This document shows, one piece after another, positions 32,821 to 40,156 of a stretch of DNA of 64,000 bases. Origin of the DNA: Conexibacter arvalis (lineage in GTDB: Bacteria; Actinomycetota; Thermoleophilia; Solirubrobacterales; Solirubrobacteraceae); NCBI RefSeq assembly GCF_014199525.1, contig NZ_JACHNU010000004.1, positions 248,001 through 312,000 on the forward strand, in the 5' to 3' direction. A model generated the notes under the pieces. The model was not told the DNA's origin, made no database searches, and saw only the letters and a list, made by a program, of their open reading frames with translations. The translations under genes were made by a program, and so were the position numbers. Each line of letters begins with the position of its first letter. Within the stretch, counting starts at the first letter, position 1.

Positions 32821-34140
32821 ATGCGCATGAACTCAGGAACCGCAGGCCGGCCGCGCACCGCGCGCCGCCTCGGCGTCGCGGCGCTCCTCGCCGCCGGCGC
32901 CCTCGGCGCCAGCGCCGCCACCGCCGCTGCCGCGCCGTCGCTCACAGTCACGCCAGCGTCAGACCTCGACCCAGCGGCTCCGAACGAGCTCGCCGTCAGA
33001 GGCACCGGCTTCACCGCCGACGTCATCGGCACCAGATTCGGCGTCTACGTGGCCGTCAGCGCGGTCGTGGGCGAGACGATCCTCACGGACGGCGCGAGCG
33101 CGAGACTCTTCCCGAGATTCGCGATGCCGACCGGCGCCTTCAACGCGACGGTGACCGCCAACCGCAGATTCGTCGACGGCGAGACCGAAGTCGACTGCCG
33201 CGTGACCGAGTGCACGGTCCGCGCGTGGCTCGCTCACGACAACCCGACGCCCGAGAACACGCTCGCCACCCACCCGCTCGCCTTCGCCGCCCCCACCGAG
33301 CCGCCGGTCACGCCGCCGGTGAAACCCCCGGTGACCCCGCCGACTCCGGTCGCCGAGGTCTCGCCGACGAGCAACCTCAACCGTGACGGCGCCTCCACCA
33401 TCACCGTCAGAGGCAGCGGCTTCCCGACGGGGCTCTACGTGTCGCTTACCGCCGTCGTCGACGGGCAGGTCATCACGGACCGCGCCACCGCGCGCTCGGT
33501 CCACAGAGGCGGCCTGACGCCGGAGGACCTCCTCAACGCCGACGGCTCCTTCACGACCTCGCTCACGATCAACCCGACCTTCACGTCGGGCACGACGACG
33601 GTCGACTGCCGCGTCACGCAATGCGCCATCTCGACCTGGAGAGAGCGCACCAACCCGACGGTCGAGTCGCTGTGGACGAGCGCGCCGATCTCGTTCGCGC
33701 CGGAGACGGTTCCGCCCCCGCCGCCACCGAACGGCCCGCAGGCGACGGTCACCAAGGTCAAGGTGCAGCTGCTCGGCCGCAAGCGTGTCGCGCGTGTCGG
33801 GTTCGTCACCTGCAAGGTCGACTGCGCGGTCAAGGCGCCGAAGGCGGTCAAGGTCAAGATCGGCAAGAAGCGCTACACGGCCGCGGTCATCGCGCCGAAG
33901 AACGCGAAGGCCGGCAAGCGCTTCCAGGTCCGCGTGAGACTGACGAAGGCCGGCGCCAAGGCGCTCGCCGGGCGCCGCGCGAAGGTCGCGGTCAACGTGA
34001 AGGTGACGGCCGACGGCAAGACCGAGACGAAGAAGGTCACCGCCACGGTCAAGGCCAAGAAGGCGAAGAAGGTCGTCAAGAAGAAGGCCGCCGCCAAGAA
34101 GAAGGCGGCGACGAAGAAGCAGGCCGCCGCCAAGCGGTAG
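32821..34140 (+). CDS. Secreted protein with two Ig-like repeats and a Lys-rich tail, iron-regulated
   Basis: 439-residue exported protein of unknown function within the heme locus. Signal peptide to about residue 37 (ATAAAAPSL). Two repeats of about 125 residues follow, starting LTVTPASDLDPAAPNELAVR and AEVSPTSNLNRDGASTITVR. Each holds a matching Cys pair (VDCRVTECTV and VDCRVTQCAI). The repeats look like the neocarzinostatin/IPT-type beta sandwich. A Pro-rich linker separates them, and a Lys/Ala-rich C-terminal stretch (residues 305-439) with a third Cys pair (TCKVDCAV) could bind wall polymers. AGGAGG lies 10 bases before the ATG. Iron box upstream. Possible heme-binding partner of HtaA; function inferred from context only. 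Confidence 0.75.
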   Translation: MRMNSGTAGRPRTARRLGVAALLAAGALGASAATAAAAPSLTVTPASDLDPAAPNELAVRGTGFTADVIGTRFGVYVAVSAVVGETILTDGASARLFPRFAMPTGAFNATVTANRRFVDGETEVDCRVTECTVRAWLAHDNPTPENTLATHPLAFAAPTEPPVTPPVKPPVTPPTPVAEVSPTSNLNRDGASTITVRGSGFPTGLYVSLTAVVDGQVITDRATARSVHRGGLTPEDLLNADGSFTTSLTINPTFTSGTTTVDCRVTQCAISTWRERTNPTVESLWTSAPISFAPETVPPPPPPNGPQATVTKVKVQLLGRKRVARVGFVTCKVDCAVKAPKAVKVKIGKKRYTAAVIAPKNAKAGKRFQVRVRLTKAGAKALAGRRAKVAVNVKVTADGKTETKKVTATVKAKKAKKVVKKKAAAKKKAATKKQAAAKR

Positions 34141-34154
34141 CCGCCCCCCGCATC

Positions 34155-34179
34155 GGCGGCCGTCCGATCGACGGCCGCC
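34155..34179. terminator. Hairpin between convergent heme genes
   Basis: GGCGGCCGT and ACGGCCGCC arms about a short loop, 15 bases after the stop of the secreted protein. The remaining 200 bases to the hmuV stop hold nothing else I can name. Confidence 0.5.
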
Positions 34180-34380
34180 CGTGCGGCGCAGGACTCCGAG
34201 CGCCGGTCGGCGCGGGCCGCGAAGCCCGCAGCCGGCCGGCGCTTCGTCGTTCGTGCGGGATCGATGCAGGACGGTGCGCCGGCCTTGGCCGTCCGACGCC
34301 GCGCAGCTGCGGCGCAGCCGGAATCCTTCGCGCGTCTGCTCTCGCCCGCTCGGGCGCTCGTAGCGAAGCTTCCGCCGGAC

Positions 34381-35259
34381 TCAGGCCGGCGGGTCGGCCG
34401 CGGCCCCCTCGGCCGCGAACGCCTCCGACTGGCGCTCCTGGCGGCCGAGCCATGCGACGTGCAGGGCGGTGTGGCCGTCGGGGCGGGTCTCGAGGGCGGC
34501 GTCGACCTGCCAGACCTCGGCGAGGCGCTCGCGCACGAGCACGTCGGCGGGCGGGCCGCTGGCGACCGAGCGGCCGCTGGCGATCACGACGACGCGGTCG
34601 GCGACCGCGGCGGCGAGCGAGAGGTCGTGGACGACGAGGATCACGGCGAGGCCGTCGGAGGTGAGGCCGCGCAGCAGCTTCGCGAGCGTCGCCGTGGCGC
34701 CGAGGTCGAGGTGCGAGGTCGGCTCGTCGGCCATCAGCAGCGGCGCCTCCTGGGCGAGGCCGACGGCGACCTGCACGCGCTGGAGCTCGCCGCCCGACAG
34801 CGTCGTCAGCTTGCGCTCGGCGAAGCGCTCGACGCCGGCGCGCGCGATCGCCCGCTCGACCGCCTCGTGGTCGGCCTGCATCATGCGGCCGAGCGGCTTG
34901 ATGTGGGGCGAGCGGCCGATGCGGACCGCCTCGCGGACGGTCACGCCGTCGGGCACGCGCGAGCGCTGCGGGACGAACGCTCGCAGCTGGGCGAGCCGGC
35001 GGCCGGGCAGCTGCCCGACGTCGACGCCGCTCCACCTGACCGAGCCGCCGGACGTTCTCTGCAGGCCCGCGACGGCGCGTGCGAAGGTCGACTTGCCGGC
35101 GCCGTTGGGGCCGACGATCGCGACCAGCTCGCCGGCGGCGACGCGCAGGTCGGCGGCGTGGAGGATCCGCTTGCCGCCGATCTCGACCGCGACCTCGCGC
35201 GCGTCGAGCAGCGGCGCGGACGGGTCGAGCGGCGGCGCGGAGCGCGACAGCAGCGCCAT
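34381..35259 (-). CDS. hmuV: Heme ABC transporter ATPase HmuV
   Basis: 292-residue ATPase of an iron-siderophore/heme type importer. P-loop IVGPNGAGKSTFARAVAGLQ, Q-loop AFVPQRSRVPDGVTV, signature LSGGELQRVQVAVGLAQ, Walker B LLMADEPTSHLDLGA and H-loop VVHDLSLAAAVADRVVV. About 25 extra residues at the N-terminus precede the fold. The ATG overlaps the permease stop (TGATG). Last gene of the monooxygenase-hmuTUV operon. The substrate is inferred from the adjacent heme-binding and heme-degrading genes. Confidence 0.88.
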   Translation of the reverse strand: MALLSRSAPPLDPSAPLLDAREVAVEIGGKRILHAADLRVAAGELVAIVGPNGAGKSTFARAVAGLQRTSGGSVRWSGVDVGQLPGRRLAQLRAFVPQRSRVPDGVTVREAVRIGRSPHIKPLGRMMQADHEAVERAIARAGVERFAERKLTTLSGGELQRVQVAVGLAQEAPLLMADEPTSHLDLGATATLAKLLRGLTSDGLAVILVVHDLSLAAAVADRVVVIASGRSVASGPPADVLVRERLAEVWQVDAALETRPDGHTALHVAWLGRQERQSEAFAAEGAAADPPA

Positions 35260-36344
35260 CAGGCGGCTCTCCGCAGCAGCCACAGGAACAGCGGCACGCC
35301 GAGCAGCACCATCAACGGCCCGACCGGCAGCTCGATCGGCGCCGCGACCGTGCGGGCGAGCGTGTCGCCGACCATCAGCAGCGCCGCGCCGGCGATCGCC
35401 GACGTCGGCACCACGTACGTGTGGCTCGAGGTGCCGGACGCCATCCGCACGACATGCGGGATGAACAGCCCGAGGAAGGTGACGAGGCCGGCGATCGCGG
35501 CGGCGCAGGCGGCCAGCATCGCGGCGGCGACCGCGGCCGTGAGGCGGATCGCGCGCGGCCGCGAGCCGAGCGACGCGGCGACGTCGTCGCCGAGCGCGAG
35601 CCGGTCGAGCGGCCGCGTCAGCGTGATCGCGAGCACGAAGCCGATCGCCAGGTACGGCCAGACGACTCTCAGGTTCGACCAGCCGCTCGTCGTCAGGCCG
35701 CCGGCGAGCCAGAAGATCGCCGACTGGACGCGGTCGGGGAAGAGCGCCATCAGCGAGGTCGTCCCGGCCTGGAAGGCGGCCGTCATCGCGATGCCGGCGA
35801 GCACCAGCCGCGCGACGCTGCCGCCGCCGGCGCCCGTCGCGCCGATCACGAAGACGAGCGCCGCGGCGAGCAGGCCGAAGGCGAGCGCGCCGACCGGCAG
35901 CAGCGCGATCTGGTCGGGCAGCAGCAGGAGGATCAGCATCGCGCCGAACGACGCGCCGCCGGTGACGCCCATCACGTCGGGCGAGGCGAGCGGGTTGGCG
36001 AGCGCGCCCTGCAGCAGCGCGCCGGCGACGCCGAGCGCCGCCCCGACGACGAGCGCCTCGATCATCCGCGGCAGGCGCAGGTCGAGCACGATCTGCTTCA
36101 GCGGCCCGTCCTCGGCCTGGCCGGTGAGGGCGTCGATCACGACCGACAGCGGCACGTGGACGGCGCCGAGCGTCATCGAGCCGATCGCCGCCGCGACGAG
36201 CGCGACGCCGGCGATCACGACGACGACGATCTGGCGGACGCTCGCGCCGCGGCGCGGAGGCGCGTCGAGCGGCGGCGCGAACGAGCCGGCGGGGCCTCCC
36301 GCCGGCTCGTCGGTGGTCGCGCGCGGCGTGGCCTGCACGCTCAT
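35259..36344 (-). CDS. hmuU: Heme ABC transporter permease HmuU (FecCD family)
   Basis: 361-residue BtuC/FecCD-type permease with about ten helices. An N-terminal hydrophilic Pro/Gly stretch of 35 residues is followed by LPRMIEALVVGAALGVAGAL, LQGALANPLASPDVMGVTGG (the conserved FecCD signature with NPLA-P), IFWLAGGLTTSGWSNLRVVW and FIPHVVRMASGTSSHTYVVP. The GLFIPHVVR segment contacts the ATPase. It lies between the binding protein gene (33 bases upstream) and hmuV. Confidence 0.9.
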   Translation of the reverse strand: MSVQATPRATTDEPAGGPAGSFAPPLDAPPRRGASVRQIVVVVIAGVALVAAAIGSMTLGAVHVPLSVVIDALTGQAEDGPLKQIVLDLRLPRMIEALVVGAALGVAGALLQGALANPLASPDVMGVTGGASFGAMLILLLLPDQIALLPVGALAFGLLAAALVFVIGATGAGGGSVARLVLAGIAMTAAFQAGTTSLMALFPDRVQSAIFWLAGGLTTSGWSNLRVVWPYLAIGFVLAITLTRPLDRLALGDDVAASLGSRPRAIRLTAAVAAAMLAACAAAIAGLVTFLGLFIPHVVRMASGTSSHTYVVPTSAIAGAALLMVGDTLARTVAAPIELPVGPLMVLLGVPLFLWLLRRAA

Positions 36345-36377
36345 CGTCGGGACGTCCGGCAGACCACGCGCCGCTGC

Positions 36378-37244
36378 CTACCGGTTCTTGAGGTACTTCG
36401 TCTGGACGTCGTAGATCGAGCGGGCCGCGCTCGTCCACGCCTGCAGCATCGTGTTGTCGGTCGAGACGTAGATGCGGTTGTTGCGCGCCGCCTTCGTGTT
36501 CTTCCAGGCGGGGTTGTTGCGCAGGTAGTCGGTGATCTGGGGGATGTTCCCCGGCGTGCCGTGCGGGACGGCGATGATCACGTCGGGGTTGCGCTTGACG
36601 ACGATCTCGTCGGAGATCTGCGCGAAGCCGCCCGAGCCCTTCAGGCCCTGGGTCAGCAGCCGGCCGCCGGCCGCCTTGACGAGGTCGCCGCCCCAGCTGC
36701 TCGGCAGGAAGGCGTACGGCTTGCGGCCGACGCCGAGCACGAGCAGGACGGTCGGCCGGCGCTTCGCCGCCTTCTTCGCGACGCGGATGTGTCTGCGCTG
36801 CTGGTCGGCGAGCTTCTTCGCCTTCGCCCGTCTGCCGACGAGGCTGCCGATGAACTCGGTCTGGCGCGGGACGTCGTTGACGCGCGTCGGCTCGATCTCG
36901 ACGACGCGGATGCCGAGCTCCTTCATCCCCTGGGTGCCCTTTCTCCACGTCGGCGAGGAGAGGACCAGCTGCGGATTGAGGAGCGCCAGATGCTCGAGGT
37001 TGGGGCCGAGCGGATGCGAGAGCGTCAGCGTCTTGACGCCCTTGAGGCCCTTCACGAGCTTGTTGTGGCCGCCGAGCTGCTGGCCGATCCCGACCGGCTT
37101 GACGCCGAGGCCGGCGAGCGCGTTGGCGGTGAACGGCGTCAGCGCGACGATCCGCGACTGCGCCTGCGCGGCGCTGGCGGAGAGGCCGACGAGGAGGACG
37201 GCGGCGAGCAGCGCGGCGAGCGCGCGGAGCGGACGGCGGGTCAT
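36378..37244 (-). CDS. hmuT: Heme ABC transporter substrate-binding protein HmuT
   Basis: 288-residue cluster A-2 binding protein. The signal peptide ALAALLAAVLLVGLSASAAQ ends AQA-QSR with no lipobox Cys, so unlike corynebacterial HmuT it seems not to be a lipoprotein. Two lobes are joined by a long helix: SRIVALTPFTANALAGLGVK and LGPNLEHLALLNPQLVLSSP in lobe one, VLLVLGVGRKPYAFLPSSWG and KRNPDVIIAVPHGTPGNIPQ in lobe two. The ATG at 37244 overlaps the monooxygenase stop by 4 bases (ATGA). Confidence 0.87.
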   Translation of the reverse strand: MTRRPLRALAALLAAVLLVGLSASAAQAQSRIVALTPFTANALAGLGVKPVGIGQQLGGHNKLVKGLKGVKTLTLSHPLGPNLEHLALLNPQLVLSSPTWRKGTQGMKELGIRVVEIEPTRVNDVPRQTEFIGSLVGRRAKAKKLADQQRRHIRVAKKAAKRRPTVLLVLGVGRKPYAFLPSSWGGDLVKAAGGRLLTQGLKGSGGFAQISDEIVVKRNPDVIIAVPHGTPGNIPQITDYLRNNPAWKNTKAARNNRIYVSTDNTMLQAWTSAARSIYDVQTKYLKNR

Positions 37245-37546
37245 GCGGGCACCTCGGTCTGGAGCACCTCGTAGGTACGGATCTCGTTGCCGTGCGAGAG
37301 CTGTCCGCGGCCGGCGTCGCCGGCGTGGGCCTTTCTGAAGGCGTCGCTTCTGATCCACGCCTGGAACGCCTCGCGGCTCGCCCAGCGGCTGCTGACGAGG
37401 TACTCGTTCTCGCCCTCGCGGCGCAGCAGCTCGAAGCCGAGGAAGCCGTCGACCTCGGCCAGGTGGCTCTCGCGGTTGCGGAAGGCCTCCTCGAATTCGG
37501 CCGCGCGCCCCTTGGCTGCGCTGACCACGTTCATGACCACGATCAT
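37241..37546 (-). CDS. Heme-degrading monooxygenase, MhuD/IsdG-like
   Basis: 101-residue antibiotic-biosynthesis-monooxygenase-fold enzyme. FLGFELLRREGENEYLVSSR and AFQAWIRSDAFRKAHAG match MhuD/IsdG. Asn6, Trp64 and His74 line up with the MhuD residues Asn7, Trp66 and His75 that position and bind heme. It should open the heme ring and release iron. First gene of the operon with hmuTUV, and translationally coupled to hmuT, so uptake and degradation are made together. AGA is the main arginine codon. Two adjacent iron boxes lie 46 bases upstream. Confidence 0.88.
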   Translation of the reverse strand: MIVVMNVVSAAKGRAAEFEEAFRNRESHLAEVDGFLGFELLRREGENEYLVSSRWASREAFQAWIRSDAFRKAHAGDAGRGQLSHGNEIRTYEVLQTEVPA

Positions 37547-37591
37547 GTGGTTCCTCTCGGCATCTGAGTCTTCACGTCACGGTTCGGCGTG

Positions 37592-37619
37592 TTAGGCCGA
37601 CCTAATTAGGGTAACCGAA
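37592..37619 (-). promoter_or_regulatory. Tandem iron boxes of the monooxygenase-hmuTUV operon
   Basis: Two 14-base boxes lie back to back: TTAGGCCGACCTAA (37592-37605) and TTAGGGTAACCGAA (37606-37619). This is the strongest operator cluster of the heme locus, allowing two repressor dimers side by side. Confidence 0.7.
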
Positions 37620-37664
37620 GAAGCCGGCCGGAGTTGCGCCGCCCGGCCGGCTGCTCGCGGCCGC

Positions 37665-38483
37665 TCAGGCGGTCCGGGCCCGTCTCGCCAGCTCGACCGT
37701 CGCCATCCGCAGGCCGTCGGCCTCCTCGCAGCGCTCGGCGAAGCCGATCCGCTGCGGCGCCTTGCCGCGCGGCGTGTCGATCGACAGGTCCATGCCGTAG
37801 CGGTCGATGCCGGTGCAGATCGCGGCGGTCGCGTCGGGGTAGCCGCCGAGCTTCTGCGAGATCAGCAGCAGCGCGTCGGCGTGGTCGTCGTTGAGGTGCT
37901 CGACCGCGTGCTCGGCGTTCGGCGCCGTCGGGTCGATCTCGGCCGTCGCGTAGGAGGCGGCGTCGTCGGAGCCCATCACGCCGTAGCCGCCGACCCAGCG
38001 GACGCGCTCGACGTTCAGCACCCAGACGGAGAAGTCGCCGAACTTCTCGTAGACCTTGCCGTACATCATCGCGTCGAAGCAGGCCTGGCGGGCGGCCTCG
38101 CGGCGCTCGCCCTCCGGCTTCTCGAAGCGGCCGGCGAGCGTGACGCGGCCGTTCTGGAGCGGATCGGGCCCTCTGCGCGGCGACATCACCGAGATCGAGC
38201 CGCGCTGGTCGCGCTCGAGGTTGCGACCGTGCTCGGCGAGCGTGGAGACCATCAGCGTCGGCGAGCCGTCGGGCAGCGTCCCGAACATGATCATCGACGC
38301 CCACGGCGTGCCGTCCTCGCTCAGCGTCGCGAGCGTCGCGACGTCGGAGTTGGCGAGCAGCGTGCGCGCCTCCTCGGCCGGCGTGCGGCGCGGGCCGGGC
38401 TCGACCGGCTCGAGCGGCGGCGGGTAGTACTGGAAGCCCTTGGGTGCCTGGTGGTCCGGGTTCGGCGCGCGCATGGTCGTCAT
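37665..38483 (-). CDS. HugZ-like heme utilisation protein (pyridoxamine oxidase fold + DUF2470)
   Basis: 272-residue protein with a split-barrel FMN/heme-binding fold (EARTLLANSDVATLATLSED, TPWASMIMFGTLPDGSPTLM, FSVWVLNVERVRWVGGYGVM) followed by a DUF2470 domain (AVEHLNDDHADALLLISQKL, CTGIDRYGMDLSIDT). This two-domain layout is that of HugZ/HutZ heme oxygenases. Together with the MhuD-like enzyme the locus would hold two unrelated heme-degrading routes. The ATG at 38483 lies 5 bases from an iron box; a second ATG at 38474 is possible. Own transcription unit. Confidence 0.85.
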   Translation of the reverse strand: MTTMRAPNPDHQAPKGFQYYPPPLEPVEPGPRRTPAEEARTLLANSDVATLATLSEDGTPWASMIMFGTLPDGSPTLMVSTLAEHGRNLERDQRGSISVMSPRRGPDPLQNGRVTLAGRFEKPEGERREAARQACFDAMMYGKVYEKFGDFSVWVLNVERVRWVGGYGVMGSDDAASYATAEIDPTAPNAEHAVEHLNDDHADALLLISQKLGGYPDATAAICTGIDRYGMDLSIDTPRGKAPQRIGFAERCEEADGLRMATVELARRARTA

Positions 38484-38488
38484 GCGCG

Positions 38489-38502
38489 TTAGGGTAACCT
38501 AA
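38489..38502 (-). promoter_or_regulatory. Iron box overlapping the HugZ-like gene start region
   Basis: TTAGGGTAACCTAA, 5 bases upstream of the ATG at 38483. With so little space the box must overlap the transcription start, and the mRNA is probably leaderless. Confidence 0.7.
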
Positions 38503-38606
38503 AGTTGGCACGACGGGAATCCTCGCGCGCCCGGAACGGCCCGCCTCCCTCCCTCGTACCGGCCTCCCTCGCGCGCCCGTGGAAGCTCTTTCGCCGCGGG
38601 CCGGCG

Positions 38607-39386
38607 CTAGGCGGCCGCGGCGAGCGCCCGTTCGAGATCGACGAGCGGACGGGTGACGCCGTCCCGCAGCAGGAGCCGCGGGTTGGCCTGCGTGAGGCGG
38701 TACGCCTGCGTGCTGGAGGCGCCGGCGCGCAGCAGCAGGTGGAAGCCGAGCTGCAGCGTCTGCTCGCGGCTGCCGGGGTGGCCGTCGGAGGCGAGGCAGA
38801 AGGCGAGGCCCTCGCGCACGAGGCAGACGGCCGCGTCCTGCGCGTCGAGCCCGTGGTTGCCGAGCAGCGAGCAGACGTTGACCTGCAGCAGCGCGCCCTG
38901 CGCCACCAAGGGACGGAGCCGGCCGAGGCCGTCGCCGGTCAGCAGGCCGGCGGAGCGCTCCGGGTGGGCGAGCAGCAGGCCGTAGCCGAGCCCCTGCAGC
39001 CGCCGGAAGGCGAGCGCGAAGTCGTCGTCGAGCCCCTCGAACGGGCACTCGAGCAGCAGCCACCGCCTCCCCCTCGGCCCCTGCGCGATCCGCTCGAGGT
39101 CCGGCTCGGGCAGCAGCAGCGCGTCGGGATGGGCAAGCTCGGCGCCGGCATGGAGGCGGATGGCCAGCCCGGCGCCCGTCACCGCGCGCTGCGCCTCGGC
39201 GACGCGCTCGTCAAGCTCGCGGATCGGCACGCCCGGGAACTCGTCGCGCTTGACGTGCGGCGTGCAGGCGACGTCGCGGACGCCCTCGGCGTGGAGCCGG
39301 CGGGCGTGGCGCAGCGCATCGTCCCAGGTCGCCGCCCCGTCGTCGAGGCCCGGCAGCAGATGGCAGTGGAGGTCGACGTACGACAT
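38607..39386 (-). CDS. PHP-domain phosphoesterase, CpsB/CapC tyrosine phosphatase family
   Basis: 259-residue polymerase-and-histidinol-phosphatase domain. The metal-binding motifs are YVDLHCHLLPGLDDGA, ACTPHVKRDEFPG, HAGAELAHPDALLL, LLAHPERSAGLL and CLASDGHPGS, in the order found in CpsB/YwqE manganese-dependent protein tyrosine phosphatases. These regulate capsule or exopolysaccharide synthesis, but no polysaccharide gene is nearby. The ATG at 39386 places the first motif at residue 2, as usual for the family. Confidence 0.87.
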   Translation of the reverse strand: MSYVDLHCHLLPGLDDGAATWDDALRHARRLHAEGVRDVACTPHVKRDEFPGVPIRELDERVAEAQRAVTGAGLAIRLHAGAELAHPDALLLPEPDLERIAQGPRGRRWLLLECPFEGLDDDFALAFRRLQGLGYGLLLAHPERSAGLLTGDGLGRLRPLVAQGALLQVNVCSLLGNHGLDAQDAAVCLVREGLAFCLASDGHPGSREQTLQLGFHLLLRAGASSTQAYRLTQANPRLLLRDGVTRPLVDLERALAAAA

Positions 39387-39497
39387 GGCCGCAGCGTAGG
39401 TCCGCCCCAGACCGCAAAAGTGCTGCACATGTGAACCTTCACGAGCTTTTCACGACCGTCTGCCGGCACGCCCGCAGCCGCCGTGCCGCCCGTCGGC

Positions 39498-39830
39498 TCA
39501 GCCACGGCCGCGATGCTCGGCGTCGTCGTCCTCGCGCTCGCTGCTGTGCTCCTCGTCAGCCTCCGCGTCGACCTGGTCGGCCGCGAGCGGATCCTCGTCC
39601 TGGCCGCGGTCGTGGAAGGCGACGCGCGCCGACTGCTGATCGCCGTGCGAGGCGTTCTCGATCAGCTCGTCCTCGGCCTGCTCGAAGCCCTCGGCCTCGC
39701 CCTCGCCGGCCTCGGCGACCGGGCGCTCGGCCGGGTCGAGCTGCTCGTCGCCGGCGGCGCCGCCGATCGCGCCCGCCTCCGCGGCGGCCGCGTCGACCTC
39801 CTCCTGCTCCCAGCGCGGCTCCTCGCTCAT
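39498..39830 (-). CDS. Acidic hypothetical protein (110 aa)
   Basis: A strongly acidic, Ala/Glu/Asp-rich and probably disordered protein: MSEEPRWEQEEVDAAAAEAG at the start, HGDQQSARVAFHDRGQDEDP and EADEEHSSEREDDDAEHRG at the end. The ATG follows GGGGAGAGAGG and overlaps the stop of the gene before it (ATGA). I do not recognise a family. It forms a two-gene unit with the preceding acidic protein under a SigB/F-like promoter, which suggests a stress role. Confidence 0.6.
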   Translation of the reverse strand: MSEEPRWEQEEVDAAAAEAGAIGGAAGDEQLDPAERPVAEAGEGEAEGFEQAEDELIENASHGDQQSARVAFHDRGQDEDPLAADQVDAEADEEHSSEREDDDAEHRGRG

Positions 39831-40030
39831 CCTCTCTCCCCCCGCCGGTAGGCGTCCTCCTCCGCGTTCTCCCTGTAGCCGATCTCCTCCTGGTCCTGCC
39901 CGGCGCGCTTGGCGTGCGCCTGGGCGGATTCGCGGGCCGCGCCCTCGCCGGCCTCCGGCACGTCGTCGGGGACCTGCTCGGCGGGGGCCTCCTCGGGCAT
40001 CTGGTCGGATTGCTTGGGCGTCTCGGTCAT
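39827..40030 (-). CDS. Small acidic hypothetical protein (67 aa)
   Basis: Hydrophilic, probably disordered peptide MTETPKQSDQMPEEAPAEQV to YRENAEEDAYRRGERG. The ATG at 40030 lies 10 bases from the -10 of a SigB/F-like promoter, so the mRNA would be nearly leaderless; a GTG at 40036 falls almost within the promoter. The composition recalls hydrophilin-type stress peptides. No family recognised. Confidence 0.6.
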   Translation of the reverse strand: MTETPKQSDQMPEEAPAEQVPDDVPEAGEGAARESAQAHAKRAGQDQEEIGYRENAEEDAYRRGERG

Positions 40031-40039
40031 GTCCACCGA

Positions 40040-40065
40040 CTACCCCCCGCCCTTCCCCGCAAACG
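40040..40065 (-). promoter_or_regulatory. SigB/F-type promoter for the acidic protein genes
   Basis: On the minus strand CGTTTG (40065-40060), 14 bases, GGGTAG (40045-40040). Both hexamers and the spacing are identical to the site at 28433-28458. Confidence 0.5.
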
Positions 40066-40079
40066 CCTGCCGCGACGGG

Positions 40080-40106
40080 TGTTTGCCCGCCGCGAGCAGC
40101 GGGAAC
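40080..40106 (+). promoter_or_regulatory. Possible SigB/F promoter of the ferritin-like gene
   Basis: TGTTTG at 40080-40085, 15 bases, GGGAAC at 40101-40106, back to back with the promoter on the other strand. The -10 lacks the T of GGGTA. Confidence 0.35.
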
Positions 40107-40156
40107 GGCGACGGCACCGACCGCCACCACCGTCACGCCCGAGGAGCGACGCGCAG

